Translations under genes and position numbers: made by a program
Source: Sphingomonadales bacterium
Lineage (GTDB): Bacteria > Pseudomonadota > Alphaproteobacteria > Sphingomonadales > Sphingomonadaceae
Direction: 5' to 3'
DNA: 64,000 nucleotides
NCBI GenBank assembly: GCA_025351405.1
Contig: JANXVZ010000005.1
Coordinates: 43,894 to 107,893, forward strand
Notes under the pieces: model-generated
Told to the model about the DNA's origin: nothing
What the model saw: only the letters and a program-made list of their open reading frames with translations
The model's database searches: none
Shown: in pieces, positions 17,358 to 25,438 of the stretch
Numbering within the stretch: the first letter of the stretch is position 1
How the letters are laid out: the number at the start of each line of letters is the position of its first letter

Positions 17358-18206
17358 CATATAGGCATCGACGGCGGCCATGCCGTGCTGCTGGACGAGC
17401 AGGTCGATCATCCGGCTGACTGCCTCGCGCGCGGCCACCATCAAATCGGGGCCGATACCGGTGGTGACGTCGTAACCATCGCCATCGAGGTGACGCGTCA
17501 CCGGTCCCGGCGTGGAGAAGCGCGGCGCCGAAAGGTTGGCACCCTTGACGAGATCGAGCGTGACGGCGACCGCCATCGGGCTTTCGATCGCCGTTCCACA
17601 GATCTCGCCATCGCCCTGCGCGGCATGGGTATCGCCGATCGAGAACAGCCCGCCCGCCACCTCCACCGGCAGATACAGGACGGCACCCGTGCTAAGGTCG
17701 CGGATGTCGAGGTTGCCGCCCGTGCGCCGCGGCGGCACGATCGAGTGCAGGCCCGGTTCGGCCAGCGCCAGGCCCATCGTGCCGGCAAAGGGCTTGAGCG
17801 GGACCCGTGCCGTTGCCGAAAAGGCGGCCGGCGCCATGGTCGTGCGATCATAGGACCATATCTTGAGCGCAGGCTCGACAAACTGGTCCGCCAGCAAGCC
17901 GAAGCCCGGTATGTTGGCGGTCCAGCCGAACCCCGACGGCGAAAAATCCCCGATCGTGACCTTGATTGCGTCGCCGGGCATGGCACCGTCGACAAACACC
18001 GGCCCAATGACGGGATTGATCCGCCCGAAATCCAGTCGCGCGACGTCGGGCAACGCGCTTTCGGGCGTCAGTTGCCCATCGGATGAATCGGGGCAATCGA
18101 CCTGCAAAACCGTTCCCGGCGCCACGGTGACGATCGGAGCAAGCGCATTATCCCAGCCGAAATGATGTTGATGCCTGTGGATCGTGTGGCTGGTGCGGTG
18201 CGGCAT
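17262..18206 (-). CDS. Acetamidase/formamidase family protein (cytoplasmic)
   Basis: FmdA/AmdA-family hydrolases cleave the amide bond of formamide or acetamide, releasing ammonia. The 314-aa product has family motifs GDAIKVTIGDFSPSGFGWT, TGGNLDIRDL, GDTHAAQGDGEICGTAIE and the C-terminal SVCGDLRISEIVD. There is no signal peptide. The ATG at 18206 is preferred to the TTG at 18221. Its 3' end is antisense to the last 96 bp of the APC permease gene. A secreted paralogue lies immediately upstream on the same strand. Confidence 0.87.
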   Translation of the reverse strand: MPHRTSHTIHRHQHHFGWDNALAPIVTVAPGTVLQVDCPDSSDGQLTPESALPDVARLDFGRINPVIGPVFVDGAMPGDAIKVTIGDFSPSGFGWTANIPGFGLLADQFVEPALKIWSYDRTTMAPAAFSATARVPLKPFAGTMGLALAEPGLHSIVPPRRTGGNLDIRDLSTGAVLYLPVEVAGGLFSIGDTHAAQGDGEICGTAIESPMAVAVTLDLVKGANLSAPRFSTPGPVTRHLDGDGYDVTTGIGPDLMVAAREAVSRMIDLLVQQHGMAAVDAYMLCSVCGDLRISEIVDLPNWVVSFYFPRIVFR

Positions 18207-18350
18207 GGCGATCCCGGGCAAGACAGGGGTGCACGATAACGCGGCGTGGCCGCCCTGTCATTTCAACCGCGGCCGGACGCGACAATGTGGCCTGCACCCG
18301 CCCGGGTACGGGCATCGGGCGCAGGGCATCCAGGCCCTTGCCGGCCGGGG

Positions 18351-19361
18351 TCAAGGCGCCTTGAACACCGATTTCTGCAACACGACATGGACGCCCTTGT
18401 TGCGATCGACCAGTTCGGTGATTTCGACATCGCCGGCGACGCTGACCAGCATATAGGCGTCGCCCCGCGTCATCTTCCGGGTCGTGACGAGGAAATCGAT
18501 CATGTTGCGCAAGGCCTTGCGCGTGGCGTTGCTGAGGTCGTCGTCGAAACCCATGGCGATATAGGCGGTCGGTGTCTCCGCCCGAGGGTAGGCGGTCAGC
18601 TGCTTCTTGTGCAGGATGAATTCGAACGTACCGACAAGCGAGGTTTCCAGCGCGGTGATATCGACTTCGCCATTGCCCTGTGCGGCATGGCCATCGCCAG
18701 CCTGGAACAGCGCCCCCGGGGCATGGACGGGCAGGTACAGCGTCGTGCCTGCAACCAGCGCCTTGTCATCCATGTTGCCGCCGTTGATCGTCGGCGGCGC
18801 CGAATCGTAGCGGCCGAACGCCGGTGGCGGCGCCACCCCCATGCTGCCGAAAAACGGCGCCAGCGGCACTTCGATGCCAGGGCCGAACATGCCGACCATC
18901 CGCTTGGCATCGAGCGGCACGATCTTCATCCGGGCATAGGGAAAATCATCGGTCAGGAAGCCTGCGCCATAGCGAAAGGCGTTGTAGGCATAGGGGATGG
19001 CAAGATCGATCTTGCGGATCCGCACTTCGAGCGTGTCGCCGACTTCGGCGCCGGCAATGGCGATCGGGCCGGTCAGGACATGTCCGCCCGGGCCGCGCGC
19101 CGAGGCCGGAACGCCGTCGAACACCGCGCGCAACGCCGGCTCGACATCGGCCGGTGCCACCCCGGCCTTTTCAAGACCCGCCGGGCTGTTGGTCAGCAGC
19201 GTATGCACCACCACGGTATCGCCCGACCTGATGGTCAGCGCCGGCTTGTCGGTGGCATCGTAATGGCCCCAGGCCACGGTTTGCGGCGTCGCCTTCAGTT
19301 CATAGGTTTCAGCCCCGGCGGGGGCGGCGCACGCCAACGCGGCGAGCAACAGGATTCGCAT
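18351..19361 (-). CDS. Acetamidase/formamidase family protein, secreted paralogue
   Basis: The 336-aa protein has a signal peptide (MRILLLAALACAAPAGA), so it acts in the periplasm. Family motifs include GDTLEVRIRKIDLA, NGGNMDDK, AGDGHAAQGNGEVDITALE and SVAGDVEITELVD. The start at 19361 has AAGGA eight bases upstream, and the longer frame overlaps the next gene without a signal sequence. It is paralogous to the gene at 17262-18206. The two probably split amide hydrolysis between periplasm and cytoplasm, but substrates are unknown. Confidence 0.88.
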   Translation of the reverse strand: MRILLLAALACAAPAGAETYELKATPQTVAWGHYDATDKPALTIRSGDTVVVHTLLTNSPAGLEKAGVAPADVEPALRAVFDGVPASARGPGGHVLTGPIAIAGAEVGDTLEVRIRKIDLAIPYAYNAFRYGAGFLTDDFPYARMKIVPLDAKRMVGMFGPGIEVPLAPFFGSMGVAPPPAFGRYDSAPPTINGGNMDDKALVAGTTLYLPVHAPGALFQAGDGHAAQGNGEVDITALETSLVGTFEFILHKKQLTAYPRAETPTAYIAMGFDDDLSNATRKALRNMIDFLVTTRKMTRGDAYMLVSVAGDVEITELVDRNKGVHVVLQKSVFKAP

Positions 19362-19393
19362 CGTCAATTCCTTCGAAAGACCGATCGGCAAGG

Positions 19394-20995
19394 CTAGCGG
19401 CGCATCGCGGCGCTGGCGGCGCGGATGACACCATATGCGATGCCGGCATTCCACCCTGGCCAGGCCGTGGCATTGCCGACGCGGCGGCCGGTTTCGAAGG
19501 CGACGCCGGCTTCCTGCGCCGTACCGGCAAAGGTCCAGCGCGGATCGAACGCGTCGCTGGGCTGGTGATAGCGACGCGCATTATAGGCATCCACGATCCG
19601 CGTGCCGGCGACGGTGCCGCCCTGGACCAGGTCACGCCCGGCACGGAACGACAGCGCCGGCACGCCGCGCTTGGCAAAGGAAAAGTGATCGGACCGGAAA
19701 TACCAGCCGGCTTCGGGGTGCGGCTCCGGGTCGACACGCAGGCCGGCGCCGGCGGCAGCCGAGGTGAGGATCGATTCCAGCGGTGTGCGTTCGCCGCCGA
19801 CCAGTTCGATATCGCGCGCGGCGGGCAGGACGACATGCGGATCGAGGTTGATGACCGCCGCCGTCCGCTCCAGCGCGAACAGCGGGTGCGCCGCATAATA
19901 TTCCGATCCCAGCAGTCCTTTCTCCTCGGCAGTCCAGGCGGCAAAGACGATACTGCGGGCAGGCCGCGGTCCGGCGGCAAAGGCGCGTGCCACCTCGAGC
20001 AGTTCCGCCGTCCCCGTGGCATTGTCCACCGCGCCATTGCGGATCGCGTCACCCGTCGCATCAGGGCCGTTGACGCCGTTGGCGTCCCAATGGGCGCCAT
20101 AAAGCACGATTTCGTCCGGCCGTGCCGCACCGGCGAGGCGGGCGATGACGTTATGGCTGACAACGGGTGTCGCCTTGACGCTGCCGCTTGCCGACAGCGC
20201 CGCGCCCTCCAGCGCAAAGGCGCGAAACGCCGGCGCGCGGGCGCGCAGCTTGAGCGCGGCGAGGTTGAGCCCCTGTGCGGCGAGCAACCGGGCCGCGACA
20301 TCACCGCGCAGCCAGCCGGTGAGCTGCAGCGACGATGGCGCGGCGGGCGCCATGACGAACCCCGGCAGCGCATCACCGCTCGCCAGCTGCAGGAACGGAT
20401 AGCTTGCCGCCGCATCCTCATGGATGACCAGCACCGCCACGGCGCCGGCTTTCGCCGCGGCTTCGAACTTGACGCCGACGCGGCCGGCATAGGCCATCCT
20501 TCGCCCCTCGAAACCGAGGTCTTGCGGCGCTTCGAAATCGGGATCGTTGGCGAGAACCACGGCGACCTTGCCGCGCATGTCCACCCCTTCATAGGCGTTC
20601 CACCCCAGCCCTGCATCGACGACGCCGTAGCCGGCAAACACCAGGGGCGCATCGGCAAGCACCGTCTGCCCGGGATTGCGCAAGGCCAGCGAAGCGTCCT
20701 TGCCCGGGGTCAGCGGCAGAATCGCGCCGCCCAGCTTCAGCGCCATCGTGGCGCCGGGCAACCGATCCATGCGAACAAGCGGCACGTCCTGATACCAGCC
20801 ACCGCCGGTGCCGCCTGGCTGCAAACCGGCGGCACCGAACGCCTTGGCGAGGTATTCGATGGTTCTTGCCTCCCCGGCTTCACCGGGGCCACGCCCGGCG
20901 AAGGCATCGGACGAGAGCACGCGAACATCCTCCCGAATGCGTGCGGCCGAAATTGGCGAGGGAGCGGCGGCGGCGAGCAGCAGGGTCAAAAGCAT
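19394..20995 (-). CDS. M28 family zinc aminopeptidase with PA domain, secreted
   Basis: The 533-aa product starts with a signal peptide (MLLTLLLAAAAPSPISA). An inserted protease-associated domain (about 90-240) precedes the co-catalytic zinc core. Likely ligands lie in LYGAHWDANG (His), DNATGTAELLEVAR (Asp), WTAEEKGLLGSEYY (Glu-Glu), NLDPHV (Asp) and SDHFSFAKRG (His). The start at 20995 lies 10 bp after the stop of the Rrf2 regulator, so the pair is probably one transcript. It is likely a periplasmic or exported aminopeptidase. Confidence 0.92.
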   Translation of the reverse strand: MLLTLLLAAAAPSPISAARIREDVRVLSSDAFAGRGPGEAGEARTIEYLAKAFGAAGLQPGGTGGGWYQDVPLVRMDRLPGATMALKLGGAILPLTPGKDASLALRNPGQTVLADAPLVFAGYGVVDAGLGWNAYEGVDMRGKVAVVLANDPDFEAPQDLGFEGRRMAYAGRVGVKFEAAAKAGAVAVLVIHEDAAASYPFLQLASGDALPGFVMAPAAPSSLQLTGWLRGDVAARLLAAQGLNLAALKLRARAPAFRAFALEGAALSASGSVKATPVVSHNVIARLAGAARPDEIVLYGAHWDANGVNGPDATGDAIRNGAVDNATGTAELLEVARAFAAGPRPARSIVFAAWTAEEKGLLGSEYYAAHPLFALERTAAVINLDPHVVLPAARDIELVGGERTPLESILTSAAAGAGLRVDPEPHPEAGWYFRSDHFSFAKRGVPALSFRAGRDLVQGGTVAGTRIVDAYNARRYHQPSDAFDPRWTFAGTAQEAGVAFETGRRVGNATAWPGWNAGIAYGVIRAASAAMRR

Positions 20996-21005
20996 GATCG
21001 TCGAT

Positions 21006-21497
21006 TCATCGCGCGAAGCCGGGCGGGACGCAAGTGGCGGCCGGCAACGGGTCCTCGCTGGCGGTCGCTGCGAAGATGTCGAGCAGCGCCCCGGTTCGCC
21101 CGTGCAGCAGGTCGGCGAGCGTGTGGCGTTCAAGCACGGCGAAGAAAGCCGCCAGCGCTTCGTCGACCACGCCGGTCAGCGCGCATGCCGGCGCGATCCG
21201 GCAGGTCTGGCAATCCAGCAACGCCAGTCCCTCGGCGCCCGGCTGGGTTTCGCTGTGCCGGATGACCGCGCCGACGTTGATCATGGCCGCCGGCCGCGCC
21301 AGCCTGATGCCGCCGTTGCGACCCCGAACGCTGGTCACATACCCCGCCCTGCCAAGCTGGTGAACGATCTTCATCAAGTGGTTCTGCGATATGCCATAAG
21401 CCCGGGTCATTTCAGGAATGGTGCAGATGCGGTCTGGCCGGGTGCCGAGGTACAGCAGCACGCGCATCGCATAATCGGTAAAGCGCGTGAGGCGCAT
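21006..21497 (-). CDS. Rrf2-family regulator, NsrR-like nitric-oxide-sensing repressor
   Basis: The 163-aa winged-helix protein begins MRLTRFTDYAMRVLLYL, as NsrR proteins do. The recognition region is SQNHLMKIVHQLGRAGYVTSVRGRNGG. Cysteines at 96, 99 and 105 (DCQTCRIAPAC) are placed to bind an iron-sulfur cluster; the first spacing is shorter than usual. Divergent transcription from a truncated haemoglobin gene, with an NsrR-like palindrome between them, supports NO sensing over IscR-type function. The M28 peptidase gene follows directly. Confidence 0.85.
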   Translation of the reverse strand: MRLTRFTDYAMRVLLYLGTRPDRICTIPEMTRAYGISQNHLMKIVHQLGRAGYVTSVRGRNGGIRLARPAAMINVGAVIRHSETQPGAEGLALLDCQTCRIAPACALTGVVDEALAAFFAVLERHTLADLLHGRTGALLDIFAATASEDPLPAATCVPPGFAR

Positions 21498-21562
21498 CGG
21501 ACCCTGCCAATCTGTTTGGATAAAAGCTGTCTATTGGTTGTATCTTCAAGCGGCAAGGAATA

Positions 21563-21581
21563 CATGTATATTGATTACATG
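21563..21581. promoter_or_regulatory. Putative NsrR operator in the nsrR/globin divergent promoter
   Basis: The inverted repeat CATGTA-N7-TACATG contains the 17-mer ATGTATATTGATTACAT. It matches the recalled NsrR core ATGCATTTTAAATGCAT at 12 of 17 positions, and the outer changes are symmetrical. A -10-like TATATT (21567-21572) lies inside it, so binding would block globin transcription. Confidence 0.65.
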
Positions 21582-21595
21582 ATAGGAGGCGGGCG

Positions 21596-22009
21596 ATGCC
21601 GGCCGGATTTGCGATCACCGAGACCCAGATCGCGGCGCTTGTCCCGCGTTTTTACGACAAGGTCCGGGCCGACGGCATGATCGGGCCGGTGTTTGCCGGC
21701 GCCATCGACGACTGGGCGCCGCATCTCGACACGCTCATCGCCTTCTGGTCGTCGGTGATGCTGACCAGCGGCCGCTACAAGGGCAACCCGATGGCGGCGC
21801 ACATGAAGCACCTGGCCACCATTACGCCGCCGATGTTCGATCGCTGGCTGGCGCTGTGGGCGCAGGTAACGGCTGAAACGCTGCCGACCCATATTGCCGA
21901 CGCCTTGCAGGCCAAGGCCGAACGCATTGCCCAAAGCCTCAAGCTGGCGCTGTATTTCCGCCTGCCACCGCGCGGGACCGCAACCGCCACCCCGGGACAG
22001 GAGACGTGA
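21596..22009 (+). CDS. Group III truncated haemoglobin
   Basis: The 137-aa globin has the group III pattern: FYDKVRADGMIGPVF near the N-terminus, then DDWAPHLDTLIAFWSSVML, YKGNPMAAHMKHL with the probable proximal His, and a C-terminal DALQAKAERIAQSLKLAL helix. Such proteins bind O2 and NO and help detoxify NO or peroxide. A strong AGGAGG lies six bases before the ATG. The upstream palindrome and the divergent NsrR-like gene suggest induction by nitric oxide. It overlaps the following GTG by four bases. Confidence 0.9.
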   Translation: MPAGFAITETQIAALVPRFYDKVRADGMIGPVFAGAIDDWAPHLDTLIAFWSSVMLTSGRYKGNPMAAHMKHLATITPPMFDRWLALWAQVTAETLPTHIADALQAKAERIAQSLKLALYFRLPPRGTATATPGQET

Positions 22010-22011
22010 CC

Positions 22012-22311
22012 ATGGCCTTGCCACAGGATGCACGCAGGGCCGGTTCGGCGCGCCGCAGGTTCTGGCGGCTGATCGTCTATCTCGGCATCACCGGGGCCGC
22101 GATGGTGGTCGCCGCGCTGTATTATCTGTCGCGCTATGGCCCGCTGACGCCGACGCTGGTGCTGACGACAAGCGTCGGGGTGTTCATCTCGATCCTGCTC
22201 GGCGGCGGCCTGATGGCGGCGGGCTTTCTCAGTTCCAACAGCGGGCATGACGAGCGCGCCGCAGCCGCGACGACCGCAATCCCGGCCCCGGTCGCCACCG
22301 ACGAGAAATAG
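22012..22311 (+). CDS. Small two-helix membrane protein co-transcribed with the globin
   Basis: The 99-aa product has a basic N-terminus and two hydrophobic helices: about 19-41 (WRLIVYLGITGAAMVVAALY) and about 51-74 (LVLTTSVGVFISILLGGGLM). A polar Ala/Thr-rich tail follows. The ATG at 22012 has AGGAG nine bases upstream; a GTG at 22006 overlapping the globin stop is the alternative. I do not recognise the family. Its position implies a membrane role under the same NO-responsive control as the globin. Confidence 0.75.
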   Translation: MALPQDARRAGSARRRFWRLIVYLGITGAAMVVAALYYLSRYGPLTPTLVLTTSVGVFISILLGGGLMAAGFLSSNSGHDERAAAATTAIPAPVATDEK

Positions 22312-22363
22312 TACCCGGGGGGGCTGGCCCCGCGATCCGGACGCCGGCGCGGCCGCCGCCCGG

Positions 22364-23572
22364 CTAAAGTCCGAGCACCGTCTTGGCGATGATGTTCTTC
22401 TGCACCTCGTTCGAGCCACCGAAGATCGTCCAGGCACGGCTGTTGAGGTAGGTCGGCATGGCCAGCTGGGCGGGTTTCGATCCGATCGGCTCGGGGCTTT
22501 CGTTGCCGTAGAGCGGGCGTTCGGTGGCGAGTTGCAGGCCGTCATAGCCGAAGGTTTCGACGATGAGTTCATCGACGTGCTGGCGCAGGGTCGAGGCGAC
22601 GAGCTTGATCAGCGAGGTCTGCGGCCCGGGCTTGCGGCCCTGTGCAAGTTCGCCGAGCACCCTGAGCTCGGTCATTTCCAGCGCCTCGGCCTCAAGGCGG
22701 AGCTTCGCCAGCCGCCGCGCATAATCCGTATCATGCCCCAGCGCGCCATTGGTGCCCGAAGGCTGGGTGGCCGCCATGCGCTCCAGCCGATCCAGTTCGG
22801 CGAGCAGGCGCGGCGCGGCGCAACTGCCGCCGCGTTCGTTTTCGAGCAGGTATTTGGCGATGGTCCAGCCCTGGCCCTCGTCGCCGATACGGTTTTCGAC
22901 CAGTGCCTCGACATCATCGAGAAAGACCTGGTTGACCTCATGGTCCCCTGCCATGCCGATGATCGGGCGGATGGTGACCCCCGGCTGGTCCATCCGGATC
23001 AACAGGAACGAGATGCCGGCCTGCGGCTTCACGTCCGGGTCGGTGCGGGCGAGGCAGAACATCCAGTTGGCGTAGTGGGCGTGGGTGGTCCAGATCTTGG
23101 TGCCGTTCACGATGTATCTGTCGCCGTCACGCACCGCCCGGGTCTTGAGGCTGGCAAGGTCACTGCCCGATCCCGGCTCGGAATAGCCCTGGCACCACAG
23201 GTCGTCGCCGGTGAGGATGCGTTCGAGAAAGCGGGCTTTTTGTGCGGGTGTGCCGAAACGCGCGATCACCGGGCCAACGAGCTTCAGCCCCAGCACCGAC
23301 AGCGACGGCGCATCGGCCAGCGCACATTCCTTTTCGAAGATGTAGCGCTGCACGGGCGTCCAGCCGGTGCCGCCGACTTCGACCGGCCATTGATAGGCCA
23401 GCCAGCCGCGGGCGTGGAGGATACGCTGCCATTCGAGCCCGATCTCCGGCTCGACGAACACCGAGGGCGTGCCGTTCATGCCGTCGCGGAGGCGCTGCGG
23501 TAGTTCGTCGGCGAGGAAATCGCGGACTTCGTCCCGAAAAGCGAGGTCGGCGGGGCTGAAGCTCATGTCCAT
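22364..23572 (-). CDS. Acyl-CoA dehydrogenase (second copy of the catabolic operon)
   Basis: The 402-aa FAD enzyme would oxidise an acyl-CoA to the enoyl-CoA. Family motifs include WCQGYSEPGSGSDLASLKT, DRYIVNGTKIWTTHAHYANW and the C-terminal IFGGSNEVQKNIIAKTVLGL. The start at 23572 gives the usual N-terminus (SFSPADLAFRDEVRDFLAD) and lies a few bases after the ThuA stop; a second ATG is at 23566. It ends the seven-gene operon. It and the paralogue at 24320-25438 could form a heteromeric enzyme, as some steroid and aromatic-CoA dehydrogenases do; that is inference. Confidence 0.9.
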   Translation of the reverse strand: MDMSFSPADLAFRDEVRDFLADELPQRLRDGMNGTPSVFVEPEIGLEWQRILHARGWLAYQWPVEVGGTGWTPVQRYIFEKECALADAPSLSVLGLKLVGPVIARFGTPAQKARFLERILTGDDLWCQGYSEPGSGSDLASLKTRAVRDGDRYIVNGTKIWTTHAHYANWMFCLARTDPDVKPQAGISFLLIRMDQPGVTIRPIIGMAGDHEVNQVFLDDVEALVENRIGDEGQGWTIAKYLLENERGGSCAAPRLLAELDRLERMAATQPSGTNGALGHDTDYARRLAKLRLEAEALEMTELRVLGELAQGRKPGPQTSLIKLVASTLRQHVDELIVETFGYDGLQLATERPLYGNESPEPIGSKPAQLAMPTYLNSRAWTIFGGSNEVQKNIIAKTVLGL

Positions 23573-23576
23573 CGGG

Positions 23577-24323
23577 TTACTCCAGTTCGCCCATCGCCCA
23601 GCGCAAGCTGCGGCGCAGCAGTTCGTGATAGATCGGGTAATTCCACGCGCATCGTTCCGGGTGCGGCCAGAACGGCGTGAACACCGCGACATCATAATGG
23701 CCCCGGCAATGGCCCAGCGTGCAATAGACCACTTCGCCGCGGCCGTGCTTGCGGCGATAGAGAATCGGGACTTCGGCATCGCGCCACTGGCTGTCGACAA
23801 AGCCGGTGGCTTCCCCGGTAAAGCGCGTCAGCATCAGCACTTCGATCTCGGCAGTGGTGCGTGACAGATAGAGCTCGTCGACGATTTCGAAATCGGCCAT
23901 GCCGCGGGTCAACGGGTCGCCGGTGGCCGGCACTTCAACCGTGAACGGCCCGATCGGCGGGTGCGCGACGAACTGGCTGCCGAGGATTTCCATCAGCGTC
24001 GGGGCTTCGTCGGGGGCATCGACCAGCCCCGATTCGAGGAAGCGAAGCACCGAATTGGTGCCATGCAGCGCCAGCCAGCGCCCGCCCCGCGCCAAAAATG
24101 CCTGCAAGGCAGCAACCTCGACCGCGGTGGGCAGCACATCACAGGTGTAGGTGATGAGAAACGTGCATTCCGCCAGCCGCTCGGTGTTGGCGTAGTCCAT
24201 CGCCACGGTGGCACGTATCCGCGGCTGGTCGGACATCAGCTTGAGGATTTCGAGCCGGGCAAAGTCGATGTCATGATATTTGCCCGCGGCGATGAAATGC
24301 GCCTGGATCGGTCCCGTCGTCAT
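23577..24323 (-). CDS. ThuA-domain protein embedded in an acyl-CoA catabolic operon
   Basis: The 248-aa protein matches the ThuA/trehalose-utilisation fold (a glutamine-amidotransferase-like flavodoxin fold). It opens with HFIAAGKYHDIDFARLEIL and carries ALHGTNSV and LGHCRGHYD motifs near the turns. It has no signal peptide. Its ATG overlaps the upstream dehydrogenase stop (ATGA) and its stop is four bases before the next dehydrogenase start, so the three are translationally coupled. ThuA proteins are usually linked to sugar metabolism, so its task here is unclear. Confidence 0.82.
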   Translation of the reverse strand: MTTGPIQAHFIAAGKYHDIDFARLEILKLMSDQPRIRATVAMDYANTERLAECTFLITYTCDVLPTAVEVAALQAFLARGGRWLALHGTNSVLRFLESGLVDAPDEAPTLMEILGSQFVAHPPIGPFTVEVPATGDPLTRGMADFEIVDELYLSRTTAEIEVLMLTRFTGEATGFVDSQWRDAEVPILYRRKHGRGEVVYCTLGHCRGHYDVAVFTPFWPHPERCAWNYPIYHELLRRSLRWAMGELE

Positions 24324-25438
24324 GCGGCCCGCCTGTAATCATCGAGTGCGGCGGTCGCGTCGCCAAAGGTGAGTGCGAGCACGCGCACGCGCTTGAGGGC
24401 ATGGCCGATGACAAGCTCGTCGGTAATGCCCATGCCGCCGTGCATCTGCACCGCCGTGTGCGCGACGCTGAGCGCCGCTTCGGCCACAAAGGCCTTGGCG
24501 CCGGCCGCCGCCCTGGCAAAGCCGGCGTCGGGAGCCAGCGCCGCCCGGACGACGTGCGACCGCGCCTGCTCAACAAGGACATAAGCGTCGGTCATCCGGT
24601 GCTGGATGACCTGGAAGCTGCCCAGCGCCTTGCCGAACTGGCTGCGGGTTTTGACATAGGACAGCGTCGTGTCGAACAGCAGGGTCATCAGACCGAGCAT
24701 TTCCGCCGCCGCCGCCAGCCGCGCCGTGGCGGCCACCCGCAACAGCAACGCTAGCCCGCCGGAGAGTTGCGCATCGCGCGCGACCTGCACCCCGCGCAAG
24801 GTCAATTCCGCAGCGGCGGAGCCATCGGCGAGGCGATAGCCGCGGCGATCAACCCCCGGCGCGTCGGCGGCGACAATCCAGAAGCCGACGGTGTCGTCAC
24901 TGGCGCGGGCGGAGACGATGAAATGGTCGGCAGCACCGCCGGCCAACACCGCCGTCTTGGCACCATCGATCACCACGATGTCGCCGCGCGGGCGGGCGGT
25001 GGTGCCGACATGCGCGAGATTATAGCGCGCCTCGCGTTCGGAATGGGCCAGCGTCACCAGTGTTTCGCCGGCGATCATCGCCGCCAGCAGGGCGTCATGT
25101 TGCGCAGCATTTGCTGCAGCATGCGCTTGGCTCGCGCCGTCCAGCAGCGCGGCGGCAACCAGTGTTTCCAGCACGGGCTCTGCCACCAGCCCGCGTCCAA
25201 GCGCTTCCATCACCACCATCAGTTCGACATGGCCGCCACCCAATCCGCCGGATTGTTCCGAAACAGGCAGTGCCAGCACGCCGGTCTGCGCCAGCCGCGC
25301 CCAGTTTGCAGCGGAGAAGCCGGCGGGGGTCAGTCGCGCCGCGCGCCGTGCCTCGAGGTCGCCGCCATAGCTGTCGGCGACAAAGCGCTCGACAGCGGCC
25401 TGCAGCATCGCCTGGTCTTCGGTCAAATCGAAATTCAT
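24320..25438 (-). CDS. Acyl-CoA dehydrogenase (first copy of the catabolic operon)
   Basis: The 372-aa protein starts MNFDLTEDQAMLQAAVERFV, typical of the family. It has the C-terminal flavin/substrate segments FGKALGSFQVIQHRMTDAYV and VQMHGGMGITDELVIGHALK. It is shorter and more divergent than the paralogue at 22364-23572, especially in the middle domain. The start at 25438 overlaps the P450 stop (ATGA). A heteromeric pairing with the other copy is possible. Confidence 0.9.
   Translation of the reverse strand: MNFDLTEDQAMLQAAVERFVADSYGGDLEARRAARLTPAGFSAANWARLAQTGVLALPVSEQSGGLGGGHVELMVVMEALGRGLVAEPVLETLVAAALLDGASQAHAAANAAQHDALLAAMIAGETLVTLAHSEREARYNLAHVGTTARPRGDIVVIDGAKTAVLAGGAADHFIVSARASDDTVGFWIVAADAPGVDRRGYRLADGSAAAELTLRGVQVARDAQLSGGLALLLRVAATARLAAAAEMLGLMTLLFDTTLSYVKTRSQFGKALGSFQVIQHRMTDAYVLVEQARSHVVRAALAPDAGFARAAAGAKAFVAEAALSVAHTAVQMHGGMGITDELVIGHALKRVRVLALTFGDATAALDDYRRAA

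Noticed and set aside
22247..23503. A 418-codon plus-strand frame opposite an acyl-CoA dehydrogenase
   Set aside because: The dehydrogenase motifs on the minus strand are complete; the plus frame is a composition artefact.
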